Below, piece by piece: positions 9,668 through 21,300 of a stretch of DNA of 64,000 bases; within the stretch, counting starts at the first letter, position 1; each line of letters begins with the position of its first letter. Origin of the DNA: Amphibalanus amphitrite (Eukaryota; Arthropoda; Thecostraca; Balanomorpha; Balanidae); contig NW_024882306.1 of the NCBI RefSeq assembly GCF_019059575.1, forward strand, positions 124,001 through 188,000, given 5' to 3'. Under the pieces are notes generated by a model. That model did not search any database, was not told where the DNA came from, and saw only the letters and a list, made by a program, of their open reading frames with translations. The translations under genes were made by a program, and so were the position numbers.

Positions 9668-12226
9668 ATGAGATATTGCGTCCTGGTTTTCTTCGTTACG
9701 TTCGTCATAAATGCCTTGGATGAGACAGAGCATGGAACATTTTCACAGCAAATCATCAGATATGGGAACAAAAGTAGCGAACCTCAGAAGGCCAACGACT
9801 TTTCCACGAACGTGGAATACAACCGACTCGGCAACTACAGCAGCATTGCTGACTTGCTTCGCAGTCGCGGCTATGACGTGTTCGAGCCCGGAGACTCCAT
9901 GCCCGTGGTGCTGTTTGGTAAAGATATCGCCGTGTCAGCTTCTCAGATTCTTCCGGAACTTATGGGTCCTACTGAGCGTGGAACTTCTAATATCATACAT
10001 GCCACATGGAGGAGCAAAAAAGGTGAGACCGTTGTGCATTACTTCTATGACGAGGGAAGCCACCCAAATGTTCAACTTTTTGAACAAGCAGCACGTACTT
10101 GGGCCGCGCATACTTGCATCAGTTTTGAGAAGACAGATCAAACAAATTGCTCGGATACAGTATTTTATCCGTCGTTCTGCGTCGGAAACTTTAAAGGGTG
10201 TTGGTCTTTCGTGGGGAAAAGTGGTTGGGGAGGTGAGAAGACAGGAAAAGGCAAGGCACAACGGCTCTCAGTGGACAACAACTGTGAACTTGACGCCTGT
10301 ATCCATGAGTTCGGACACGGGCTTGGATTTCAACACCAGCAAAGTCGACCGGATCGAGATGCGTTTTTATCGATCAACTGGGAAAATTTCAAGGTTAGTG
10401 GTGGAAGCGGAAAAGGATGGGAGAAATCTTTGAGAAATACATGGATGCAAGGGACCATGTGCAGTGAGCGACAGGTGGCGGATATTCCCACCCCCTTCGA
10501 CTACCTATCCGTGATGCAGTACGGGTCATTTTCGTTCGTCGATAACGACATTCGAGCGACGTTTGTCACCAAAAACGAACTGTACCAATGGATGCTCGAC
10601 TACCACAGAGATCGGGGAATGGGACCGTCGCACTACGACTATCTTGTGATAAACACTTCCTATAAATGCATCGACGCCTGGAAGAAGGCTTGTCAAGAAA
10701 ATAACCAAACTGTACCGAAATGTGAAAATTTTGGGTATCTGACAAAGAGCTGTACCTGCAAGTGTCCCACAGGATATACTGGTTCTACGTGCAAGAATTC
10801 CACCGGTCCTATATTTCCCAGACTGGAAAAGGCAGAATGCTTTATCCAGTGGAATTATCCAGGCATTATTGACATGGCTAATATGGATTTCGATTTTAGA
10901 AAGCGTTCCTATGCAAATAGGCGATTTAATTACATGCAGTTTTGTACGATAGTTGTCGATACTAAGAGAGAAGATCAGAGGCCCATCATTTGGTTAGATC
11001 CAAGCGAGCTGATGGTGAAAAGACGAAAGTTAATCGACCTACTACATCAGACTGAGTTTGTGACCCACGTCCTTCCACAGTTTTACTTATTTGACTGTCG
11101 ATTATTTTACAAGCTGTTTTGGACTAGTGACACGAACAATCGCAAACGAACCGAATGTTTCTCATCTATTTTTAACGTCGGATCCAAAGTTACGAAGGAG
11201 AAAATGCTTACCTTGCGTTCGAAGCAGCACATACTTTGGATGTACTTCAATGTGGTGTACCAGTGGTCGCATCCCGCCACTGAATTTCTGGAGGCAGCGA
11301 TGAAGCTAAAGCTGCAAGTGAAGTTCGAGCCGATTCCGCAGCGAGAGCTGTACCGGGCCGATGATTTCGTCGAGGGCCCAGAAACAACGATGGGCCCGAC
11401 GGGGCTGCCTCCCACCATCCCGCCGGAGCTGCGCTTCGAGACGACCACGCCAAACATCCTCGGCATACCCCTGCCGATGATCTTCCAACATGAGGAGAAC
11501 CCGCGCCTGGTCTTCTTCGGCTGGCTCCTGATCGGCGTCGGCGCTCTGTTCTTCATGTTCTTCCTGGGCGTCTGCGTGAGTGAGCAGCTCCAGCTGCGCG
11601 AGATCCTGCGCTCGGCAGACCGTCAGGCGGCACTGAACGAGAGCCAGCTGCTGGCCAGCGGCTGGGTCATGCTGCGGGGTGTCGATGTCGACAGCGAGGT
11701 GAAGCAGGCGCGCGCAGATCGGCGCGCGCGGACCTCACTGGCCGCCGCACTCTTCGAGGACTCGGACTCGGACTCCGACGACGCCGGACGAAAGAAACGA
11801 ATGATGCAGGAGAAGGCCAGGAAGGCTCAGGCAAAGAAAGGAAAGAATGCTAAAGGAAAGGGAATAAAGACAAGAGTCCAACTAATGAAGGAAAGAGCTG
11901 CTGCCGAAGATTCATCCAGCAGTTCTGAGGAAGAGCAGCCGGCCAAGAAGGTGACAAAACCAAAACCAAAACCGGTGAAAGATAAAAAGGAACCCGAAAG
12001 AAGAAAGTCAATATTCACACCGCAGAAGAAAGAGGAGGAGAAGCATGACAATAAGTTGATGTGGTTGATGGCCTCAAAAGGTAAAGATGACGATGAGGAT
12101 TCCTCATCATACAGCGATTCTCCAGACTGCGCTGATAAGGGAAGAAGGAAGTCACACCTCCCGAACATACATTTGGGGAAAAAACCTCCAGAGGAGGAGC
12201 GGCCAAAACGGTGGTTTGAGCGGTAG
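9668..12226 (+). CDS. Membrane-anchored astacin (M12A) zinc metalloprotease
   Basis: An 852-residue intronless frame. Residues 1-17 look like a signal peptide. The catalytic domain spans roughly 110-330. The zinc site HEFGHGLGFQH starts at residue 213, with H213, H217 and H223 as ligands and E214 as general base, followed by the astacin-type RPDRD. The Met-turn is SVMQYG (about 282-287). A short Cys-rich EGF-like segment (about 357-377) follows. A strongly hydrophobic stretch at about 614-636 should be a single transmembrane helix. Residues 640-852 are a predicted cytoplasmic tail rich in Lys, Glu, Asp and Ser clusters. Secreted or meprin-type astacins are known, but a long charged intracellular tail is unusual. 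Catalytic residues are intact. Substrate is unknown. The start is the first ATG, directly before the signal peptide. Confidence 0.9.
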   Translation: MRYCVLVFFVTFVINALDETEHGTFSQQIIRYGNKSSEPQKANDFSTNVEYNRLGNYSSIADLLRSRGYDVFEPGDSMPVVLFGKDIAVSASQILPELMGPTERGTSNIIHATWRSKKGETVVHYFYDEGSHPNVQLFEQAARTWAAHTCISFEKTDQTNCSDTVFYPSFCVGNFKGCWSFVGKSGWGGEKTGKGKAQRLSVDNNCELDACIHEFGHGLGFQHQQSRPDRDAFLSINWENFKVSGGSGKGWEKSLRNTWMQGTMCSERQVADIPTPFDYLSVMQYGSFSFVDNDIRATFVTKNELYQWMLDYHRDRGMGPSHYDYLVINTSYKCIDAWKKACQENNQTVPKCENFGYLTKSCTCKCPTGYTGSTCKNSTGPIFPRLEKAECFIQWNYPGIIDMANMDFDFRKRSYANRRFNYMQFCTIVVDTKREDQRPIIWLDPSELMVKRRKLIDLLHQTEFVTHVLPQFYLFDCRLFYKLFWTSDTNNRKRTECFSSIFNVGSKVTKEKMLTLRSKQHILWMYFNVVYQWSHPATEFLEAAMKLKLQVKFEPIPQRELYRADDFVEGPETTMGPTGLPPTIPPELRFETTTPNILGIPLPMIFQHEENPRLVFFGWLLIGVGALFFMFFLGVCVSEQLQLREILRSADRQAALNESQLLASGWVMLRGVDVDSEVKQARADRRARTSLAAALFEDSDSDSDDAGRKKRMMQEKARKAQAKKGKNAKGKGIKTRVQLMKERAAAEDSSSSSEEEQPAKKVTKPKPKPVKDKKEPERRKSIFTPQKKEEEKHDNKLMWLMASKGKDDDEDSSSYSDSPDCADKGRRKSHLPNIHLGKKPPEEERPKRWFER

Positions 12227-12530
12227 TGTTTGCTATTTTTCTACCCACAGCACCTGAGAGGGTTACGCCACGACCTGCCAGTGACAATTGCTTTGTATGT
12301 TATAATTCAATGTGGGTGAACCCGCCGGTAAATAGTAATGCGCGTCGATATAACTAATATGCCGTTGTTGATCCTCCCGAGGATAAATATAATTTCCCTG
12401 CACATAAAAAGGACGTGTTGATTTATACTCATCCCGGGACGTAAGGTAAATGCATAGCGCTGTTGTAACTGATTGCGAAATATGTGCTCTGTAATACAAC
12501 AAAAGCGATACGAATCAACGAATCGACTCT
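12227..12530. other. 3' flank of the astacin gene
   Basis: Presumably the 3' UTR and spacer. No canonical AATAAA is obvious immediately after the stop. The next repeat begins at TTAA 12531. Confidence 0.4.
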
Positions 12531-12534
12531 TTAA

Positions 12535-13598
12535 ACCCGCGCCGGGCCGGTGCTCCGCGACTTCCGCGTCGAGCAGGGGGGGGGGGATCTAAACACCCCC
12601 GTCTAACTCGACTCCTGGGCCATGTAGCGACACGCAGTAAGCGGCATTCGAAAAGGCATCAAAAATGATGCCGGAAACATCTCGTTCATTTTTTAGGTCA
12701 GGTCAAAGGTGTCGCCAGAAGTCATCAAAGGTCTATTTCAACAATTTTGGAAACTGCCAACGATTAACTCGGGAACCAATAGAGCTACAGCGTCGCAGGA
12801 AAGTGCATTCGATAGTAATTTTAAAGCTCTTTCTGAATATTGCTCTAAGATTTGACCTCAGGTTGACCAGAGGGTAAAAACTAAAAATAACCGTTTTTTG
12901 CGAAAAACAATTTTTCTGTAATACTCTGACCTAAGACAGTCACGACATTGATTTTGCAAGCATCGTGTTCCTCTCGTCGAGACCGTCGAATGAACTATAA
13001 GTTGACCTTAAAAGGGCATTTTGAAAAGTTGACCTCAGGTCAAGGTCATGACCTGATCGGAAAAGGTCATGTTGTAGATCAGTCGATCCGTATAGTCGAC
13101 CTTAACACATATGAGGTGTTTTCATCACTCTAGCATGCGCCTTTCAGAAGTTACTAGCGAAAAACTGTTAGACCCCCATTTGTGACCTGAGATGACCTCA
13201 GGAATATAAGCAGGGGTCACGGGTGCCATTTTCCAGTTCAGTGTGTCATGTTGACTTGTTATTAGGTGTTCGAAAGTGTTCAGAATGGCGTCCATCCAGA
13301 AGAGACGCATTTGCATGACCTTAGGTCACCGATACCGAAATTCCGAGACATACATTTTGTACAGACTGCCTGATCAATAAGGGAAAGGTTCAAAGCGATC
13401 AGCAACTCGATGTATCTATCATAGACATTAAAACTTTTTAGGTTAGGTCACTCAAAGTGACCTGGTGACCTGACCTTGCATGACCCAGGCCTAAATTTTT
13501 CACAATACGTGCGGAAAAGATGCAGGAACAGGTGTGCTAAAAACAGCGGCCGCCGTTTTTACGACATCCGCAAAAAACCGCAGGGGTACTTAAACACC
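12535..13598. mobile_element. TTAA-flanked AGGTCA-rich transposon copy 4
   Basis: It begins after TTAA 12531-12534 with ACCCGCGCC and a G-run hairpin (12575-12600), as other copies do. AGGTCA/TGACCT hexamers recur from 12700 to 13480. The core at about 12960-13130 repeats the GTTCCTCTCGTCGAGAC-type motif and the half-site palindrome of copies 1, 5 and 8 in reverse. The right boundary is uncertain: TTAA occurs at 13590-13593 and again at 13599-13602, where copy 5 starts. Confidence 0.6.
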
Positions 13599-13602
13599 TT
13601 AA

Positions 13603-14767
13603 CCTTCGCCCCAGTGGGGGGGGGGGGGGCATATGTTACCACCCTGTGGCGTTTTTTGCGTGTGAATAAAAAACCGCTTGGGGTAGCTTTTGGTACATCA
13701 ATTTTGGACAATGTGTGAAATTTTTGACTCCATGTCATGTCAGGTCAGGTCACCAGGTCAAGTTAACTGACTAAGCCTAAAAAAAGTTTGCAATCATGTC
13801 CAGCCTGCAGTGTTTGTCAGAAAGGTTTGAAACTTGGTGGATTGCATGCTGTTATGGGCGCCTACAATTTGTTTATCTCGGATTTTTTTTTTATATCCGT
13901 GACCTAAGGTCAGGTCAGTGGCGTGACCTTTCCATTACAAGTCAATGGATAAAAATGAAAATGCCTCTAGATCCTTGTGTACGCATCGGAACAGTCCAAA
14001 TATTTCAGAATCACAATGATTTAGTCCAATCGTGATGACCTAGGTGTCATTTTTGCTGATAGCCTCTAGACAGGTCATCCGAGGTCACTTGAGGCTACAA
14101 ACAGTTTTTTGCCAATAACTCGCGATTGGAAAGAGATAGAACGCTGGGGATGGTCTCATTGTGTTTGTCTTGTTGAGACGCATCGACTGATATGCAAAAT
14201 GACCTTTTCCGGTCAGGTCATGACCTTGACCTGAGGTCAAATTTTCAAGTTGACCTTTCAAGGTCAAATTATAGTTCATTCGACGCGTCTCGGCGAGGGG
14301 AACACGATTCTGGCAATAGAAATGTCGTGGCTTTTTGTAGTTGAAAGTTATTGTCGAAAAACACTTTTCGTAAAAACAGCTATTTTTGGAGTTTTTGCCC
14401 TCTGGAGGCTAAACCGTTGACCTGAGGTCAATATTGATAATGACCTTTTCAAAAGAAGAGTTCAAAAGCTATCGATTGCAATTCCATGCGTTTTTCTAGC
14501 TACCATATAGTTCCTGAGATAGCGGCTTGTTTTCTGAAAAATATCATGACAATTGGCAAACCTTGACCTTTGATGACCTGTGGTGACCCCAATATTGCTC
14601 TAAGGTGAAAAATGACCGATATACTTTCAAACGTACGCATTGAGAGCTATCGACTGCTTTTTACCGCGTCTTTCTAGCCCTCTTAATTTTTGAGTTAGAG
14701 GTGGGTGGTAACATATGCCCCCCCCCCACTAGGGCGAAGTTGGCTGAGACCGCCACTGGGGCGCGGG
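13603..14767. mobile_element. TTAA-flanked AGGTCA-rich transposon copy 5
   Basis: It lies between TTAA 13599-13602 and TTAA 14768-14771. The ends are TTAACCTTCGCCCCAGTGGGG and CCACTGGGGCGCGGGTTAA. It is the same element as copy 8 (48117-49292) in the opposite orientation, with matching ends and core. There is no transposase. Confidence 0.8.
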
Positions 14768-14776
14768 TTAACTTAA

Positions 14777-15794
14777 CACGCGCACCGACGGGGGGGGGGG
14801 GTGGATATCCGCCCCCCTGAGGTTTTTCGGGAAATAGCGAATAGCGGGAAAACCGCGGCGCGTAGCGCCGCGAAATTTAATACGGCTATTTTCTCATCAA
14901 TTTTACACATGGTGTGCAAGATTGAACCTCATAACTTTTAAGTTTTAAGGTCAGGTCACCAGGTCACTTTGAATGGCCCAGCCTCAAATCACTTTTTTGC
15001 AACTTTGTCACCGTGCCAGAGCTACAGTAGATGTCGGAGGCCTTTGAAAGTCGCAGGATGTTATGAGGTCATTAGTAGCTACAATTTATATATCCCGGAA
15101 TTTTGATATCCGTGACCTAAGGTCAGGTCAATTTCTCGACCTCCCCATTATAAGTCAATGGGGGAAAAATCAACTCCCTGTTTTTACCACTAAAACGGGT
15201 TGGAATGGCACCATATACCATACATGACTTCATATACGATCAACCTTCACTACCTTGAGGTCTGTTGTGCTGTTGGGCAGCTGTAAGGTCATTTGACGTC
15301 ATCAAAGGTCACCAGCGGTTTTTGCCAATAACTCCGTACAGGAACAAGATACAGCCGCGCGGATGGTCTCATTGTGTTCAGCTCGTCAAGACTCATCGAA
15401 TGATATACATGATGACCTCGAGGTCACGTGACCTGAGGTCAACCTTTGACCTTGACCTTTCGAGGTCAACTTATATATCATTCGATGCGGATTGACGAGA
15501 AGATCACGATGATGCCCTTAGTTTGTTCCTATCTTGACTGATTCGAAAGTTATTTGAGAAAAACTCTCTACATATCTAGCGCTGCCATTTTGACTTTTTT
15601 GACCCCTGTGACGTCATCTTTGACCTGACCTGAAAGTGACCTCAGTAGAAATTGTAGACCTTGTCCGTGCATATCCGATGCCGTTTACCGCTTGCCGCTA
15701 TCTTGCTTCGTTCTCGAGATCTCAGGGGGGGGGGCGGTCATCCACCCCCCCCCCGTCGGTACGAAGTTGGCGCAAACCCCCGTCGGTGCGCGGG
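14777..15794. mobile_element. TTAA-flanked AGGTCA-rich transposon copy 6
   Basis: It lies between TTAA 14773-14776 and TTAA 15795-15798. The ends are TTAACACGCGCACCGACGG and CCGTCGGTGCGCGGGTTAA. It is the uninterrupted sister of copy 2. Its core at 15413-15468 holds seven AGGTCA/TGACCT hexamers, including AGGTCACGTGACCT (two half-sites inverted, spacer 2) at 15421-15434. A 21-bp remnant of another terminus with its own TTAA (15820-15823) abuts it. Confidence 0.82.
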
Positions 15795-15823
15795 TTAAAC
15801 TCCCCCGGCCCGGCGCGGGTTAA

Positions 15824-18359
15824 CTCGCGACCGAGTCTCTTTTTGGCCATGCTGGGGGCCGGTGAGTGAACGCACTTGGCTCCCTCGATTTGCCGACGTA
15901 TTTGGCCCGCCCAAATATAATAGAAACATAGAAAAGACAGCAAACGGGAAACGCAGTCAATGTCTCTAATAAAATCATCAAAAATTAAACCGATTTTCGG
16001 TCAAGTCAACTCTAAGGTCACTGTAGGTCATCAAAGTTCACATTTTGTGATTTCTTCAATGACGATTATGCTATATCTGACGCCCTAGCTAAGTCATGCT
16101 TTATAGTTCGTGCAAGAAATCGATATTTCACCGAACTATATTTTCGCAGTATTTTGTTACATATATTTCAACAATCGTTGGCCTCCGGAGGCCAAAAAAT
16201 GTTATAAAAAAGAAAAAAAAGACAAAACTCTGACACATCAGGCGAAGAAAGGAACACTGATTTTGCAGTTATTGTTCCTCTACGATAGCTATACCATTTC
16301 ACATGTGGCTATGAGACAAATATACCCATCGCATTCCACTGAAGGAAACGCGTCGAATGAGTTAAAATAAGACATAGGACTTAGGAGGTCAAATGCACAC
16401 ATTGACTTGACCTCATCTGCAGGCCAGGAGCCGACCGACCCTACCGGGCTACGTTACATATGTAGGTATGTCGATTGTCGATGCGCCACACCAAGACAAA
16501 CATCCAAACTATCCGTTTTATGGTTTGCTTCAGTTTTGGTTTACACTGAAGTAAAAATATTAAAAACCAAATATTACGACTTATAAAGTTGCCTTGTTCA
16601 CTAGGGTTAAAACCAGTGAACCAGTGAAACCAAACTAGTGGGCAAGGCAGCTCAATAAAGACGAACTATTTTGATTTTAACATTATTTCACCCAGTGTAG
16701 CCCGAAACCCGTGTTTTTTGCTTAATTGCTAAAAGCTGAGGGCATTTACATTTTCCCATTACCTTTATCATATTATGGTGAAGCCACAAACCTCATATAA
16801 CCCAAGGTCACGAATTCACGATTGTACAAAAAAAAAAGAAGAAGAAAAAGTAGAAGCTGATGATACTGTTATGCAGTCAACGAAGTTTCAAGTATAGGAA
16901 TTAAGCTGTAGGATCGATACGACCGTTAACTTGTTTAGGGTCAGAGTTACCTTGACCTGGTGACCTGAGGTCAAAATATCCGTCATTGGTGCAAGCATGA
17001 TCTTACATAGGACGTGCAAACTTTCGCCGTCCAAGTTCGGATGTGGTCTAGTGTTCTTCCCCTCCAGCGTGGCCTGTGAGGAATAACCTAGCATAATACA
17101 TGCTAGGTTTTCGCTAGCATGTATTATGCTATGTATGCTGGGCTGGAACCACAGGACTTAAATTGCAAGGCGTCTGAGACCAATTTTCACTGTTCCAGCC
17201 GCACCCTCAGCGCGAGAATCACCCACCCTCTCCTAAATTTAGGCAACCGACCTTCATTCCGCTGCGCTCCCCGATAAAGCACTGCCCTCGCGCGACCTCA
17301 AAGCAAAAAGGAGCAACGAGGAACTGCAGAAACTTTATTTTACGTAACAAAATGTCATAAAACAACTCAACAGATGCTCTTTTGAAGTCTTAATGCGAGC
17401 GTGGCGGTGGGAGACCTCACTGTAAGCACAAAGACTGGTCATAAATGCGCAGCTCTGGTATTTCATACAGCGATACGTGCCGGCCGAGGGAGGCCGTTCC
17501 GCTCCTGGGCTGGAGACGCCTGTCGCTGAGCTAACTCTCTGATCACACACACGCCGAGCACTCATCACCAGCTGCCCGGCCCGGCCACTGGCGGCGCGTC
17601 CCGCGCCAGACAGAGCGACCGACTGTCCAATCACGGCGCCACAGCGCAACGCACACAATTCACCGCGCCGGGGGACACACAGCCGCCAGCCAGCGCGATT
17701 ATAATAGACAAAGACTATCTGGATTGACCGTCAACAGAACAAACTCCCGCACCTATATACACGTGCCCACACGCACACAAAAAGGAAAGCCTATGCGCAC
17801 TCCGGCACATTATGCGAACGTAAATGCATCACACCAATGAGCGCTCCCGACCAGCCACAGATAAAATCGCGTGTGAAGCGCGGAGAGCGTTTCACAAACG
17901 CACACCAACGAGCAAACAAACTCTCACACGCCCCGCGTGTTCGGAACATAGCGCATCGATAGATCACCCCGGGGGTGGAGTAGGTCCCACCGTCACAGGA
18001 CTGACCGCCACACCTACCCACTGCGGCGGCCGGTGGTGGCCGGGGCGCGCCTGCCGCCGGTCTCATAGGACGGCTTGTCTCCGCACCAGGGCGGGCCTGC
18101 CCTGTGAGCCAGTGGCACCCTGACGCAACTGTCCACCGGTGTGGGATACCATGGTCGCCGTGCGCCGTCCTCTCACGTGTCTGTGTCCGTATATATAGTC
18201 CCTGCCGACTCACTCACTCGCGGCGCACTGTCCCGCGCCGCTACATCGCTGGATACCACAGAGCCGAGCCGCTGAGCCCTGGCGGCCTCTGTGGGGTTCC
18301 TCCGCGCTGACCCAGAGGCCGCCACAGGAGTCCCTCAGCGCGCGCCGTCTCCGGCCCGC
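15824..18359. other. Intergenic; AT-rich, then a GC-rich block
   Basis: 15.8-17.1 kb is AT-rich, with a short AGGTCA fragment (16920-16975) and an 18-bp-arm hairpin at 17089-17131. 17.3-18.36 kb is GC-rich and lies downstream of the minus-strand F-box gene. AATAAA on the minus strand at 17339-17334 could be its distal poly(A) signal. ORFs in the GC-rich block have no recognisable domain. Confidence 0.4.
17089..17131. repeat. Perfect hairpin, 18-bp arms
   Basis: Arms TAGCATAATACATGCTAG (17089-17106) and its exact complement (17114-17131) flank a 7-base loop. It lies in AT-rich intergenic DNA. Function is unknown. Confidence 0.8.
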
Positions 18360-21300
18360 TCAGACCGCCCACAGCGCGTTATTCAGCCACAGCCAGTCGA
18401 TGAACACATCGGCAAAGCGCTCCTCGTCGGGTCCCTCAGACTCCGAGTCGTCACTCCAAGGGTCGTCACGCATCACGTGCGGGTAGTCGAGCGCCGCGGG
18501 GCTGCCCTGGCAGAGCACCACGGTGCCGGCGGCGGCCTGGTCGGTGCCCACCAGGCCCTCCAGGTCGGTGTTGCCGACAACCAGCGAGAGCCGGCGGGTG
18601 GCCGGCATGGCGCTAACCAGCGAGTCGTACAGGTGGCGCGTGACGCCCTGCACGTGACTGACGTCCAGTGAGGTGAGCGAGCGGCACGAGACGGCCAGTC
18701 TGCCGGAGGGGGGGGGGGGTCAGCGGCGGGGTCACAGTACAGGAACAGGAGGGCTGTCAGAAACGGGTCACAGTAGCGAACAGGATGGCGGCGTCATGAC
18801 AAATAGAATATGACGTGACGAAAGTGAAAAATATAACAAGCTTCGGAGTATTCGCCGCGATTATTGGTATGAATAAGCAGTGAAGGGGACTGTACCAAGA
18901 CTTTGCCTTTGTGCATTAGTCTCACACTTCAGTTCATTACATTTTCTGCCAATAGTAAATGCAAATAATTGTAGCAGCGTTGTACCTATATCACAAAGAA
19001 AATGACATCAAGACATTGCGATATAACAATTGCAAAATATTAAGTTGTAAAAAAAGATCATTAGATCTAAAACACAAGCACCTGAACTTTATTCATTTAG
19101 GTACACAACAGCTACATTTAGGTACATCAACTTGAGTTGATTAACGGTAACATCACTTGTAATGAAGGCCCCACAATTAAAAACAAATAAATTCGGGTGA
19201 ATTAACGCACAACACTCGGAATCGACAGCTAAGGGTCGTCCATATACAAGGTTATGTATGTGGTATGTGGTATATGTGGTAACAAATCGCTAACCACGGC
19301 TGATTCACTTTCGGCGTACCATCCGGCTCTTCTTGGACGAAAAACAACACAAAGCACGCGTGCCAAGAGTCTGAGCTCACAGTGCACGACTGTGGCTACC
19401 CTAGACACGCTCTTAGGCCGCACTAAAAGTGAAGGCAATGTATAGAATGTAGATCATCCGTCCTACCCCTGCTCAAGACCAGCAGCGTTACTGTACAGTG
19501 TACACCCTACTTTGTCCGGGGTGATGGTCACCCCCAACCGGACGCGGCGAGCTTAACCACTGATACCACCCATGGACCTTTCGGGGGTGACTGAGCGACA
19601 GCCCACCTAGGCTATCGAGCGGTTCCGTCAAGGTGGTCGGTTCAGTCCAATGGCTACACCATATGCTATTATCCCATAGCAGTCTCCAATGGTCACATTA
19701 GACCGAAATAGCTTGCACCCAACGATACAAATGGGTTGATCAAATTACATTCTAATTGAATATTTTTGACAGATGATAAGCTAGGAATGTTTAGTAATTA
19801 GTTTTGCGCTACAATTATGCAAAATTGCTTAAACTTAAATGCAGTCCTATTGCTCAGTTGGTTGAGCATGACTTTCGGTCCAAAGAGTCCGGGTTCGAGT
19901 CACCCCAGGGCTAATGGTACGAAACCAACCATTGAGGACGAGACTCCCGTCGTTTGCCAGAACGCAAATGATTACAATGGAAGAGCTTCCATGAACTTCC
20001 ACTCTGGCAAATGCGGCTTTTTGAAGCTGACGACACACCAAAGGACTGAACAGCTGCGCTATGGACACGAAAGAAGTGTACCTACCGTTGATCGGGGCTC
20101 TCAGGAACAGCAGCGGCCGGTCAGACTCGGAGATGACCACTGAATGTCCTGATAGGACGCCCAGAACGGGCTGCCTGGACGTGCGGCCAGGCGGCATTTC
20201 ACTAACCCCCACCAACAGACAACAACGAAATGTTTCCAGTGAAGCGATCCACAGTCGGCACCCTCCCACTGAGCTGAAAAGTCACCCGGTAGCCTCCCGG
20301 ACATCCTACCAAAGCAAACATCCCCACCACTGCCTAACTATTCCACTCCGTACTCACTCAATGAGTCCCTTCTCGGTGAATGGCGAGCGGGCGCTGTAGC
20401 TGCTGTAGTTCTCTCGCAGTAGCACAGTGGCCAGGCGCGGCGCGCGTGCCAGACTGCGCAGGACCTCGTCCGAGACCTCGCTCTGGTAGCTGAGGTCGAG
20501 CCAGTGCAGCTGGGGCAGACGGTGCAGCAACTGCAGCCCGTAGGACGGCACGCTGCGGTACGAGGCGCCGCCTGACGGACAGATACGGATACGGAGCGTC
20601 AGATGGGGAACCTGTCTCCCGTACGACGGCACGCTGCGGTACGAGGCGCCGCCTGACGGATAGAAACACAAATACGGGCCGTCAGTGGGATCCGTCAGCC
20701 CGTAGGACGGCACGCTGAGGTACGAGGCGCCGCCTGACGGATAAAGAATAAAGATACACGGCACGGCAGATGAGGATCCGTTAGGCCATGGGATGGCACG
20801 CTGCAGCACGAGACAGTAGACACACAAACATGAGACGTCAGAGTCAGCAGGACCGAACGGTGGCCTTCGGATTTCAAAATGAGCGAACAACACAAAATAT
20901 CAACAAAAGCAGCACTTTTCTCGACACAATACGCCGTTTTCCCGTTTCCCTTTGAAGCCGGCCGGTACCTCTGAGGTTGAGTCGCTCCAGTTTGGTGCAG
21001 AAGGTGGCCAGGGCGCGCAGCGAGTTCTTGTTGACGTTGGCGCACGCGCCGGCCGATAGTGAGGTGAGGTTGGGCAGCAGCTCGAGGAACTCCTCCGGGT
21101 GCACCAGGTTACAGCCGGTGATGTCCAGGTGCCGCAGCTGGGGACACCTGGAACGGAACGGGGCGATCAGAGGTCGGAGGTCAGTACATACCTAGCCAGC
21201 GGTCAGCAATCGGCCGTGAACGGACAGTAGTCAGCGGTCAGTGCTTCAGTAGTATGTAGTCGGCAACGCGGTCGGCGGTAACCAACGGCAAATGTTAGAC

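Noticed and set aside
18188..18196. TATATATAG as a plus-strand promoter
   Set aside because: No plus-strand gene follows; the region lies downstream of the minus-strand F-box gene.
17791..18213. 140-codon ORF in GC-rich DNA
   Set aside because: No recognisable domain, overlapping ORFs on both strands, consistent with GC-rich non-coding DNA.
19846..19915. Functional tRNA gene
   Set aside because: T-stem mispaired and anticodon arm irregular; kept only as tRNA-like or SINE.
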